Assembly (NCBI GenBank): GCA_910592205.1
Contig: CAJVPJ010000488.1
Location: 1-23,669 of the forward strand
Length of the DNA: 23,669 nt
Direction of reading: 5' to 3'
Origin: Paraglomus occultum
Taxonomy: Eukaryota; Glomeromycota; Glomeromycetes; Paraglomerales; Paraglomeraceae
In this document: positions 1 through 9,912 of the stretch, one piece after another
Layout: each line of letters opens with the position of its first letter
Numbering within the stretch: position 1 is the first letter of the stretch
The notes under the pieces: model-generated
Told to the model about the DNA's origin: nothing
Databases searched by the model: none
Seen by the model: only the letters and a program-made list of their open reading frames with translations
Translations under genes and position numbers: made by a program

Positions 1-639
1 AGTTGAAATTAAGCAAGTTTGTTTAATTAAAGTAGGTTGATTATAAGAGTATAAAATTGACAGAAATTTAAGCCATTATATGGGACATATTATTGTTGTT
101 TGCCGGTTTAAAATGAACAATTCGTTATGTCAATAACATGTAAAATAAACCTTGCACGTCCCGCAAGCATTCACGCTATGATGATCTTGAAAGGTCATGT
201 GTTTATGCTACTGCAGACACACATTAATATGTTTATTTCACCGGTGCACCATAATAAAGTTTGATTGGCGATCCGCCTATTAATACTCCGGCCTTAGGTG
301 GGTTAGGAGAGGTAGGAAAAAATTGCTATTGTATGTGAACAAATCGGCCCACCACGCATTTTATTGTCTTTGTCAGAAGGCGCATCGATTATGTTAACAG
401 TGTACACAATATTTGTATCCGATATGTTAATTTCGAAATAATTCGTCATTTGAAAAGATCTATAGAAACAAAAGAGCCACTCGTACTATCCCTCACACGC
501 TTAGAGTTGTTGTATCATATGAAAAATTCCACATATTGTGTAATGATGATGTGACACAATACAATATCATTAATATCAACTTACTCTTGACACTTTATAA
601 AAATTCATATAACCTTCATTCTTCCCTCTCTCCCGAAAG
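1..639. other. Intergenic 5' region, no gene recognised
   Basis: This AT-rich stretch precedes the G-patch gene. Both strands carry only short open frames without recognisable motifs. I see no tRNA, no repeat copy and no clear TATA box. The last 40 bases before the start codon at 640 are pyrimidine-rich, which would suit a fungal promoter or leader, but no specific element can be named. Confidence 0.5.
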
Positions 640-2460
640 ATGGACACTAGCACAAATACTAACCTCACCGCATCCACAGAATTCACCGAAACGAATTCAC
701 CTCCCCAAAATGCCAATGCCTCTTCCAAATCGACCGCAATTGCATCTCTCAAGCCAACCGCAGTGCTAGGAGTCACCACAAAGAAGATAAATCTACCAAT
801 ATCAAAGCCAGTCTTAAAACTCGATGACGACGATTTCACAGAAGTGAATCAGACCGAAAAGAAAAATGAGGAGGAGAAACCAGTAAAAAGTACAGACAAT
901 AGTATTCAATGTGAGAGTGGATTAGGGGTATCTTCTTCCGCAGCAATAACGACAACAATCATATCAACGGTACAGAGCTCTTCAGAGTGTATACCGCAAG
1001 AGGCTGCAGAGCAGTCACCACCACTACAACAGCAACAACAACAAAATCCAGAAGAAAATAAACGGAAACGAAAACGAAGTCGATGGGATCAATGTGGGAG
1101 TAATGCTGCTCCCACATCAGTACCAACATCTTCATCAATTTCTTACAATGTCCCCACTACCGCAACGTCCACACCTCATGTTGCAGCTTATTCCTCGACT
1201 TCTTCCTCCACTGGACAATCACCAAATGCCCAGGTCGGGTCAAATAAAAGAAAATTTATCAAATATTCAGATACTTACAAACCAGGAATGGTCCGCGTCG
1301 GCTCTAAATGGGTCTATCCGGAAGACGAGATTACAGATGGTGGGACATGGGAACATAAAAAGCGTGCTGAGGAAATGAAAAGGACTGCTGGTACGTGATG
1401 TCTTGTCAGTGAATTGATCGTGATGCGCAAAAAATGGTGCTGAATTTCACTCGCTCGTAAAACCCTCAACTCTTTTATGCTCATGCGGCGGTTTCCCCTC
1501 TCATTCTTATAGAACAAGCAGCAATATTGACCCAACAAGCTGAAGTAAAACGAGCACATCACATAGCAGATTTCCTTCCCAAAGAAGAACTCGAAAAATT
1601 CGAGCAAAAGGTTAAAGCCGTTAAATCTGGCACTCCCGATCCTTTACACGAAGATTATGCACAAAATAAATTGGATCAGAATAATATCGGATTTAAGATG
1701 CTAATGAAACAAGGATGGCAGGCTGGGACGGGTTTGGGGAAAACAGGAGATGGTGTTGTCGCGCCTGTTAACAAGTAAGAGCGTGGATGGGATGGAGAGT
1801 GAGGGGGAAAAAGGAGAGGAAATGAAGGAGAAATGGGGATTTTCAGGGCATTATATGGGTTGGGAAGAGTTCTTTTGGAATTGGATGAGGCGTGATGAGG
1901 ATCTGGTAGAGTGGAAGTGAAAGTGAAAGTTGTGAAATTTGGAATAAGCAAGTGCAAAGAGGCCTGATAGCGAATGGTTTCCCCCTCACAAGCCGTTCTT
2001 AATCACAATACATCGTAGCTTTCCATCAGTTATCAAATACCGATCCATACCATCCACACCTCACCCTATACTAACATATCTTCTTTCCAGGGCTGATTCT
2101 CGACCACAAGGCGCAGGTCTTGGTCAAGAGAAGCCAGATGGTGTTGCTGAAGAAGACGATGAATTTGAGATTTATCGTAAGCGAATGATGTTGGCGTATA
2201 GATATAGACCCAACCCTCTGGTATGTTTCTGATGTGTTGTTTAGAAGGGAAGAGAGAGGACGAAGAAGAGCTTTCTGTTGTTTGGGATGGTTGTTTTTAT
2301 TCACGTCGAGGTAGTTGCGGGACAGTTTACGATATATATATGGACTGTGTATATACTATTACATTGTAACATATAGAATGTAGAATGCATTATAATTGTC
2401 AATTGAGCACGACTAACCTGTTGCCCTTCCTAGAACAATCCCCGTCGACCATATTATTGA
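640..2460 (+). CDS. SUGP1: SUGP1-like G-patch splicing factor (4 exons, ~389 aa)
   Basis: Exons are 640-1390, 1513-1774, 2091-2220 and 2434-2460. Introns are GTACGT..TAG, GTAAGA..CAG with CTAAC at 2071, and GTATGT..TAG with CTAAC at 2413; the frame is kept throughout. The N-terminal ~135 residues are Ser/Thr/Pro-rich with a short Gln run. [11 protein letters not shown] (residues 143-152, Trp149) is a UHM-ligand motif like those of SF1, SF3B1 and SUGP1. A block at ~205-250 ending in [11 protein letters not shown] and another with HHISDFLP-type sequence ([15 protein letters not shown]) are characteristic of SUGP1. The G-patch lies at ~305-350 ([27 protein letters not shown]), and the tail [23 protein letters not shown] matches the SUGP1 C-terminus. 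In the family the G-patch activates DHX15-type helicase during branch-site selection in the nucleus. No SURP domain is visible, unlike human SUGP1. The start is the first ATG of the long frame. Confidence 0.9.
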
Positions 2461-2849
2461 ATACATACTTTAGGGCCTTCTCTATCCTACGCCTCTGCGA
2501 CAGCCTAACTCCACTCCTAACTCTTTATTTTATATAAATAAGAATTGTTTTTGTTTGGTGCCATTCTTTTGATTATTCCCAAGGGCGCTATTATTAGGCT
2601 TAGGAAGTAAGACACTGGACAAGAATGACGAAGAATATGAGAAGCAAGAAGCTATTGTAATAAAACTTTGTTGTTATATGGTGAAGTGCATGTGCTTTAA
2701 TGAGGAAAGAGAAACTATTTATTAGGAACGAATAGGTGAGATGTTCGAAAGGGCATTAATAAAATTTCACTTATTCTGTGATCTTATACTTGAAAAAGAC
2801 TCGCAAACTGTTCGACACCGATCAGGGCATTATTAGATTGGCTGTCTTA
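2461..2849. other. Convergent 3' intergenic region
   Basis: This region separates the tail-to-tail G-patch and WD40 genes. It holds candidate poly(A) signals for both: AATAAA on the plus strand at 2659-2664, and TTTATT (AATAAA on minus) at 2718-2723. No further gene is seen. Confidence 0.6.
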
Positions 2850-5181
2850 CTACACTTTGAATATCCGACAGACATTGTCATCACCAGCGGTGACGATCGT
2901 CTTTCCATCTCTGCAATAATAAAACCATTAGCTCGCATTTTGCGTTCTTTGCGCGAACTTTCTCCAAACAGACACCCTCCCCAAACTCACTTTGATAGAG
3001 CAAATCCGAGTACACTATCCCGGTGGCCTTTCCACACTCTCTCAGGCTTCCCTGTCCGTGCATCCCACAGGCGTACAGTCCTGTCTGCACTGCTGCTGGT
3101 AAATAATGGAGAATCTGTGTGCCACTGAAGTTTTATAACGGCATCCTGGAAAAAAATCACGAGAAACAATATGAGGGAAATTGAATATTTGACGATTTTC
3201 CATCAGCGTTTAGCGCATTCTTACATCGTGTTCACATGTTTGTCGTAGTCGCATCGTCGTTACATCCCATATATTTATTTTATTATCTGTCGACCCGGTC
3301 GCTGCTAGTGGTAATCTGCACATTAAAAAAATGAGCATACACATAAAGAGAAACGGCATGTGCAGTATGTATGTATAGTTAAGGATGCAGGTACGTACGT
3401 GTCACAGAAACCAACAGTTTCTACAGATTCAGAATGGTTCTCAAATGACCCGAGTATCTAAATTGTTTTAAAGACGGCTGATGAGTAAAAATGCACAAGC
3501 ATGTCACATAGTATGAAAAGTACTCACTGCTCCCGAGTTTAAATTTATTAAGCGTGCGGTACGATCTGTTGATCCTGTCATAATTAACGGATTGGTTTTA
3601 TGCACTGCGAGACAGACTATGCCCTCACTATGATATCTAGCGTCTTCGCCTAAACAAACAGTTGACTACGCTTTAGTAAATCATAAAACTTGAAATAATC
3701 TAATGCCTTATTAATATATTAATTCAAAGTTACCCGATATTTTCAACGTTGGCGTAGCAACTTTCGGATCCCATACGATCAAAGACACATCCTCGGATGC
3801 ACTAACAATCTTCTTTCCATCTGGTGTAAACTGCCCAGCTGTAACTGTTGCTGAATGGCCGGCAAAGACGTTCATACATTCACCAGATGGAACTTTTTCG
3901 AACCGATAGTGGAAGTCGATAAGTGAGCGTGTTTCTAATAATTAGCAGACAGAATATTGACTGACGATCGTACTTGACCACATCCACATTGTCGAATCCG
4001 ATGCCCCAGCAACAAGAACATTTCCTTTCGGATGCCAGTCTATCCATTCCTAATGCACGCCACCAAATGAAAACGGAGAACGAGTAAGCCTCATAGCAAG
4101 AAACATCCCGTTTGCGTTTTGCTCGCCATCTGCAACTAGCCATCTTACAATTTCGCCATCAGGTCCTTCAAGTACGGCGATTTCGCTACCATCCTCTACT
4201 TTCCAAATTTTAACATTCCCATCCATGCCTGCAGTTGCCACGTATTGTCCGTCTGTACTGAATCGAACAGAAGTTACAGAGTCTGAGTGGCCTTTTTTAC
4301 AAAGAACAAGAAAACAGAGTAAGTCGAGTGTTAAACGTTGTTGTGATAAGCGACTTGTCATGTTTATCAGTCATGTTTGTAAGTACCAGATAACTCAAAC
4401 AATCGTTCTCCCGTATCTGATTGCCATATAAACGCCTTATCATCGCCTCCACCTGATGCAATTGTCGTTTCATTCACAGGATGCATATCAACTGAATATA
4501 CAGGTCCTTTTAAAAAACAGTATTCAAATATTAATATCAATTTACACCACGATAGTTGTGACTTCATACACAACTCGGATAATAACCTCGATGTCCCACA
4601 AATGTTTGTACAGAATCTTCGACATCGCTTTCTGCGTCCATCGCTTCTAAAGATAAAAATAAATCTTATAACAAGCCGCCAATATTAAAGCTATCATGCA
4701 CACCGCTTAATCCAGTATGATCAATCTCACCCCCACCCTCTTCGTCATCCGTCTCCATTTCTGACGATTGCAGTACATCAAGATTTATTTCTTCAACTAT
4801 TTCATCCGTATCAATGAATTCAGCTTCCGATGGTTGCTAAGGAATTGAATGTGAGTGAAAAAAATACAGAGAACACGGAATTGGTCAACTGGGATTTGAC
4901 GAAGGGTTACTTGGTCTGTCATTTTTGTCAAGTTTTTTGGGAATATGCCGACAATTTTCAATCTGAGGCGCAATTTATTTTAATGCCGTGCCACAGTTTT
5001 AAGCCACGGGTATTGAATAAAATGTGGCAAATTAATTTTTGGCATATTAATATACAATATAAATATGATTCGGAATAAAGACATACTTCCAACTTGGTCT
5101 TCCTATCAATGTACCGATAATAGTTATGATATTTAATCTGTACAGAATGTCCAAACTTACAATTTTGCAATGAATAGACAT
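2850..5181 (-). CDS. SQT1: WD40 protein, AAMP/Sqt1 family (12 exons, ~399 aa)
   Basis: Minus-strand exons, 5' to 3': 5181-5161, 4836-4704, 4646-4587, 4506-4387, 4291-4149, 4049-3974, 3892-3734, 3649-3528, 3457-3399, 3315-3225, 3145-2991, 2910-2850. All introns are GT-AG and phases agree across the chain. The acidic N-terminus (EAEFIDTDEIVEEINLD, METDDEEGGG) is followed by WD repeats. Diagnostic segments are GGGDDKAFIWQSDTGE, EWIDWHPKGNVLVAGASD, ADRTVRLWDARTGKPERVW and FALSK-DGKTIVTAGDD-NVCRIFKV; these match human AAMP block by block and fit the length of AAMP and yeast Sqt1 (~430 aa). Sqt1 is the cytoplasmic chaperone of ribosomal protein uL16 (Rpl10). The first exon (MSIHCKI) and its 324-nt intron are the weakest part: the second exon lacks an in-frame ATG upstream of its acidic block and begins right after a good acceptor. 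The 4049-3974/3892 junction has an alternative acceptor (attattag, ending at about 3935) that would add ~15 residues. Confidence 0.88.
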
Positions 5182-6324
5182 TCGTTCTAAAACAACCTGT
5201 TGACCCGGCAAAATATAATAGCATTATAGTTCTTTTGCTGACACCAAGCCTCACATGATATTAACCGTTCACTGTGATAATATTTATTGTTAAATAAGTC
5301 ATGTAAAACGCGCATTGCAGACAATATTGTATAACGAATTGACTTATCCGATGTTGAAAATCTTTATTTCTGACAGATTATTGTTCACTTGCGTTGCTTA
5401 AAATGTATTGTTTTTTGATCATAGTGTTGCTCCTTTGTGTCTTGATGACAATATCCCTCAATCGGGCTTGAAATGTCTATTGAAAGATTTGTAATCAACT
5501 CCAAAATAAATATTAATATATTAACAAAGTTTATAATGTTAGATATCTTATAAAACCTGTTTTTGCATGCTCTTCAATGACAAGAAAATGTGTATTGTGT
5601 TTGGTATCCATAACAAGTCTGCAGGAGATTGTGGAATCTGGAAAGTTGCAAAATGATAAGCTACTTATGTGGGATATTAATTGCATAATAATAAATGTAA
5701 CCTTTCCAGCCTGAGGATTAAAGTATTAGTATCTGATCAAATAAAAAAAAAAGTAAAAAAAAAAATAATAATAAAGGTAATTCTTTAAATAAAAGCTTAC
5801 AAAATACTTGGATTCTAAATAACTTCAATTTCTAGGAAATATCATAATCACTGTCACCATGCTCAGTTAGGTTGAGAATGTGCTAATTTCTTCCGCGTAA
5901 GGATCTCTGGCGAGCAGAACGACTTTATGGTCAGCTTTGGTATGACCAGTCTGGGGCATTAGTTTTCTCGAAGTAACTACTGGCTGTTGCTTCTAAATGA
6001 ATTTAATTAGGGGGTGTCCATTTACGCGATAATAACTTTTGCACTCAATCTGACTAATAAATGGTTGCAATTCTTGTCACTTAATTCCATAGCACCTTTA
6101 TTCAACACATTAACATGACTAAATACATAATAAAAATAAATTATCAACTCAGAAACTCGTCTGATAATTTGGTGAATATCCGGGAACGATAAGACAGTGG
6201 AATCGAACAAATAAAGAAATGCTTTAATATTAATCAAAACCAAATTAATACTGTACAGTAATGCATTCAGAAACTATATTTCCATAATGACATTTAAACA
6301 GTCGCTCGTTTGGGAACTGAATTA
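5182..6324. other. Intergenic region, no confident gene
   Basis: This AT-rich spacer contains A-runs around 5740-5775. On the minus strand, 5992-5867 is a 41-codon open stretch that starts just after a plausible acceptor (ttcatttag) and ends in TAA (residues such as KLMPQTGHTKADHKVVLLAR). Another minus open frame lies at 6243-6022. They look protein-like but match no family I know, and no convincing intron joins them, so I do not call a gene. Confidence 0.4.
5867..5992 (-). other. Possible terminal exon of an unrecognised minus-strand gene
   Basis: Forty-one codons plus TAA follow a tttag acceptor-like site. The composition is protein-like (charged and hydrophobic residues alternate; segment DPYAEEIST near the end), but I recognise no family. 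If the upstream exon ended at 6037 with donor GTTATT (the same donor hexamer used in the second AAMP intron, 4646-4587 exon boundary), a 44-nt intron would join it in frame to the 6243-6022 reading frame. That intron would be unusually short. It could equally be chance or a decayed gene cut off by the nearby transposon. Confidence 0.2.
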
Positions 6325-7308
6325 CAGTGAATTCTCCCTAAATGCACGCCTTGGGACCGTAAGTGTGAGAGCGTGCATTTAGGGAGAGTATGGCAGATTC
6401 ACGTAATTCCGATACTTTATTCATTTATTGGTTAAAATATTGATTTATGCTTGTTTGTCGCATCGTATTAGCTTTTTTCTCTCTAATATAACTCTCGAGA
6501 ATATTTGCCATTTTTATGTGTTTACTTGCATTTTCTTGTTGTAGTAAAAATGCTTGTACGGTTTCCAAGCCTTGTAATGCCGTACTGGCACTGATAGCTG
6601 CTATTTCAGTGCTGTCATCTACGTCTTCCAAACTATTACAGCTTTCTGCTACTACGAGCTCTGCCATCAGTTGATCGTAGCACTTCATAAACAATGTCTT
6701 CTTCAGGAATTGGCAAAAACTCTTTAACTTCCATTGACTCAGAAAGATGAAGTTTTTCAAAGACTTTACAAAGTTCATCAAATATAGCATTTTATTTTTA
6801 TTAACGGTAAAATTTCAGTGCAATTCTCTAACTAACAATTAGTTATAACCAATTTTTATGACTATGACCACGATGGCATGCTTAAATAGGGCTAACTGTT
6901 ACAATCGTAAATTATTACAGAATATGATGTTAAGATGTTCTGACTATTGGTGTCTAAATAAATACATTGACCTGATGTTACTGCAGAACTGTATTCTCAA
7001 TGTATCGAATATAGCTTGTCACCAGAAAATAGTTCGCTTGCGTAAAGTGGAATGATTGTAGCACGGATTCTCTATTCGTTGTATCTTTATGACTTAGTCT
7101 TTAACTTCATTGGTGATGGCATTGACTGACTATACCATATTTAGCTGCTGGGTCACGTGCGTGCATTTACTTATTTTCATACAGCCGGGACCGCGAAATC
7201 TATTGCACGTGCAGAATATAGAGAGTGTGCATTTAGCATTAAGTCCCGAGGTTGGGACCATCAAATAGCGTGCATTAGGGAGACTGTGCATTTAGGGAGA
7301 TTTCACTG
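6325..7308 (-). mobile_element. Internally deleted Tigger/pogo-type DNA transposon
   Basis: The left end reads TA|CAGTGAATTCTCCCTAAATG and the right end is its inverted counterpart, CATTTAGGGAGATTTCACTG ending at 7308. Both ends carry extra copies of the GTGCATTTAGGGAGA subrepeat: inverted at ~6373-6388, direct at ~7270-7300. The left flank has the TA expected of pogo/mariner targets; the right flank is CT, so the TA duplication is lost or the end is altered. The ~1-kb length is about half a full pogo element, and only the transposase C-terminus remains on the minus strand, so it is non-autonomous. A related, shorter copy lies at 14305-14558: the segment from ~7115 to 7165 (ACTATACCATATTT, GTCACGTG) recurs at 14448-14508. 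Confidence 0.8.
6425..6795 (-). pseudogene. Tigger/pogo (DDE-1) transposase, C-terminal remnant, frameshifted
   Basis: The intact tail reads TALQGLETVQAFLLQQEN ... ANILESYIREKKANTMRQ ... TSINQYFNQ-stop. This is the pattern of the C-terminal end of pogo/Tigger transposases: a 'LExLxxFLxQQ' helix, a basic stretch and a terminal '(T/S)xIxxYF' motif. Upstream the homologous frame shifts: DELCKVFEKLHLSES and EFLPIPEEDIVYEVL are read in a neighbouring frame between ~6780 and 6690, and the frame then moves near 6675-6690 into AELVVAESCNSLEDVDD. The HTH DNA-binding and DDE catalytic regions are absent within the element boundaries. It therefore cannot encode an active transposase. Confidence 0.7.
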
Positions 7309-7517
7309 CTCCGATTATGTAACTGAAAACGGTAATGTCACAACGAAGCAATCAGATTAGGTTACACACTGTTAAAGTCACAAAATCTTTATATTTAAAA
7401 ATAATTTTCACTCGCCCCATCGCATAACTTTGTAATTCATCTTGTCCCGATAAACCCAACCACCCGTTTTCATATATTATATAATAAAAATAATTGTATT
7501 GCCAAGAGCTTACCAAT

Positions 7518-7997
7518 ATGAACGATTCTTTTGATTATTTATCTCTCTCGTATCATCTTGTGAACTCATCGAAATACTCTAACGAAAATCTTCAGCTTCT
7601 TGCTCGGCCTCCGTATAAAACTCATCTTCCTCCCATTGACTTAGTACACCCGGGTACTTAGTTGAGCAAATCAAATTACCGCAGAACTAAACCTCCACGA
7701 CCCCCTCAAAACAGTTTCAAATCAAATGGCCGCGCAGATAGACCTCCACGACCCCCAAACAGTTGGAGTATACTCAATGATACCAAAGTCGATAGTTCAG
7801 GTGAGGGTATGAGAAAGTACTTTAATCTGTTGGCCAAACTTACCTCGCAGATTATAAAGATTTATATCCATTGCGTATCAAACATTACCATATACCAAAT
7901 GGATGCGCAGGCTTTTGTCAATGAAGAAATTATGAGTGTTATAGTTGAATGGCACTCAACAGTAAATGAAACGTGCTCTAAACACACAGTAAGGTAA
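7518..7997 (+). pseudogene. HMG-box (MATA_HMG-like) gene, disrupted
   Basis: A reading frame opens at ATG 7518 (MNDSFDYLSLSYHLVNSSKY ... LLARPPYKTHLPPIDLVHPG) and meets an in-frame TAG at 7659-7661. It continues in the same frame into an HMG-box N-terminus, KPPRPPQNSF and then RPPRPPNSW. A good intron (GTGAGG..CTTACCTCGCAG, exactly 7801-7850) leads into DYKDLYPLRIKHYHIPNG. A frame change near 7905-7915 is then needed to reach FVNEEIMSVIVEWHS, TVNE and TVR, which fits helix 2 of the box (NxEISxIIxxxWxxxxxEV). The RPPRPP segment is tandemly duplicated (7691-7716 and 7742-7764). The RPPN(S/A)W/F start is the hallmark of fungal MATA_HMG boxes, which are abundant in Glomeromycotina. Stop, duplication and frameshift argue for decay; an unrecognised micro-intron at the TAG is the alternative. 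Confidence 0.5.
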
Positions 7998-9727
7998 TTC
8001 CATATTGATAATCCTGTATTGATAATGTACATGGTGCGAGGTTACCATATGATGAAATATGTGGAAATGTAAGCAGACCGATATTATTTATATCAATAGG
8101 AAATAAATTATATTTACAATATGTCGATAGTAAATAATGAACCAATGAACACAATACTCTAGTCAAACAATCATAAGTTGTGTATTCGTATCCCCGCGCG
8201 TGCTCCACTACTGTCAATATCGATGACTTTATATAAACGTGAATGGACGTTTTGGCGAGAATTGAGACTAAAATTGTACTGTTTATCTGTTTGCTTTCCC
8301 GATCGCTACCTTTGTAATTCTCGAGTCTAATTGGTTTGATTCAATAATAATAAAGTAATGCAGGACGGTATTATTATGCTTATATTCAAAGCTATCGCTG
8401 GCGTTTATTCAACCCGATAGTTTATTCCACTATTTTGTTTCGGTATTCTTACAACCAATTATTTGGATTGCAATCCTTCTTAACATCTGGACAAGAAACT
8501 GTTTAAGTAGACGTATTATATCAATATGTTGCGTTACCGAAAGAAGGACCATAGTATTTGTAATATTGTTGTATGTCAGATCAAAATAATAAAGACAATC
8601 AGGTAACCACATTATAAAAGTATTTTATTGATATTACAATATTAACGCTGTGTGCATACAAAACAGAACAACGTATCTATTAGCATTGCTGCATTGACAA
8701 TTATGAGGGTGACAGTTTAAGCTGCGAATGCCAGCAACTTTTGCGACAAGCGTATCGAGCCGTTGAACAACTGGGTCTTACAATTACACGTAAATTTTGA
8801 ACCAAGTTAGCGGTTTTATTAAACAATTGCAGTATACGATAGTAATTGTCTTTCTATTTGCAGGCAAATACAATTGTGAGTAAACATTACCTGTTATTGT
8901 AAAAGATAAAACCCATTGTAAATGTGCTTAGAGTTACTAAAAACTTTAGTAATGATGACTCTTTTATAGTAAAAGGCGAATATTAAATAGCGTAATAAAT
9001 GTAAAATATGCTTTAAATTACAGAATACGTTAGCAATCCTTCTATTGGTGCAAGATGAGTAAATACCGATCATAATTGCGCCATTCGTACGAATACAAAA
9101 TTTACTTGACTTATCCATCTGGGTAAGGTGGTGCTACTAGCCAACTTGTCAACCAAACTTGGGCTAAAATACGGACAAATTAACAAATCTGCAATTTCGA
9201 TTTACTACCATTCATATTACTATAGAGGATTAATTTAAACGATAAAAAATGACAGAAAAGCATGTTATTGTGCGTTGTCTATCGCTTAATGAGCCATCAA
9301 GTAAGGTTACCTTAATTATAATTTGACGATTATTCTATGTCAACTTACGAATCAACATTTAAAATTATCAATAATATAGTATACGTACGCTTGCAAACTC
9401 TTCAATTACATCCACTAAGTAAATATTTTCGGCATTGGCAGTGTTCTGTGAGAATAAACATTACTTGTGTTTACTGTAAACGATTCTCTTTATGACAGTG
9501 ATACATGTTCTAAAGTTATGTTTTACGTATGTGAATGCGGTCCTAGGATTAGATGGATTTTATATTGTGATATAACAACAACAAAGCGTTATAAAATATG
9601 TTTAACTGTCACAATCGACGGGCAGTAATTTGTTACGTGTACGCTTATTTTATCATGAGGTAGGATTCAAACAATATAATGTATGATATAATACGAGTAG
9701 TAATACCACAAGTTACTTGCACGTATA
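7998..9727. other. Gene-poor AT-rich region
   Basis: No family-level similarity is seen on either strand. Minus frames at 8612-8430 and 9118-8894 are short, with biased hydrophobic and Ile/Tyr-rich composition typical of AT-rich noise. One doubtful small two-exon ORF (9249-9495) is listed separately. Confidence 0.45.
9249..9495 (+). CDS. Doubtful small two-exon ORF (55 aa)
   Basis: ATG at 9249 opens MTEKHVIVRCLSLNEPS. The frame reaches a strong donor GTAAGG at 9301, and an acceptor TAG at 9377-9379 gives a 79-nt intron, the size typical of the AAMP and Mak32 introns here. The second exon (9380-9495) continues in frame to TGA. It includes CxxxxxxxxxCxxC-like cysteine spacing (CSVRINITCVYC). 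I recognise no family, find no signal peptide, and it stands alone in a gene-poor stretch. The intron signals are the only reason to list it; chance is the main alternative. Confidence 0.18.
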
Positions 9728-9912
9728 CAGTTGACTCTGCTTATACCGAACTGACCGGCTGGAGAATTTTAGTTCGTTATAACCAGAGTTCGTTATAGAC
9801 CAGAGCTTGTGTTATAATCGAATTTATTGATTAGGCAAAAACGGGTCTGGTGATTCTGGTTGGTATATCCAAAGTTTGGTATATCCAGGTTTGGTATAGG
9901 CAGAGTCAATTG
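9728..9912. mobile_element. 185-bp MITE with TA target-site duplication
   Basis: The left end CAGTTGACTCTGCTTATACC and the right end (complement CAATTGACTCTGCCTATACC) form ~20-bp inverted terminal repeats differing at two positions. The element is flanked by TA on both sides (9726-9727, 9913-9914), with near-identical context TATA|CAG and TTG|TATA. The interior repeats GTTATA/GGTATA motifs (TTCGTTATAACCAGAG, TTCGTTATAGACCAGAG; GGTATATCCAAAGTTT, GGTATATCCAGGTTT), so each half holds a subterminal duplication. There is no coding capacity. The CAGT start, TA duplication and 'GTTATA' repeats fit a Tigger/pogo or related Tc1/mariner MITE; its ends differ from the 6.3-kb element, so it is a separate family. 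Confidence 0.85.

Noticed and set aside
2778-3128. 116-codon plus-strand open frame
   Set aside because: It is the antisense shadow of the last WD40 exons (TVRLWDARTGK and neighbours) on the minus strand.
4830-5078. 82-codon plus-strand open frame
   Set aside because: It lies antisense to the long first intron and acidic second exon of the AAMP/Sqt1 gene and shows no motif.
7613-7661. Possible 49-nt intron removing the in-frame TAG of the HMG-box relic
   Set aside because: A GTATAA donor at 7613 exists, but joining it to 7662 shifts the frame and meets a stop at once.
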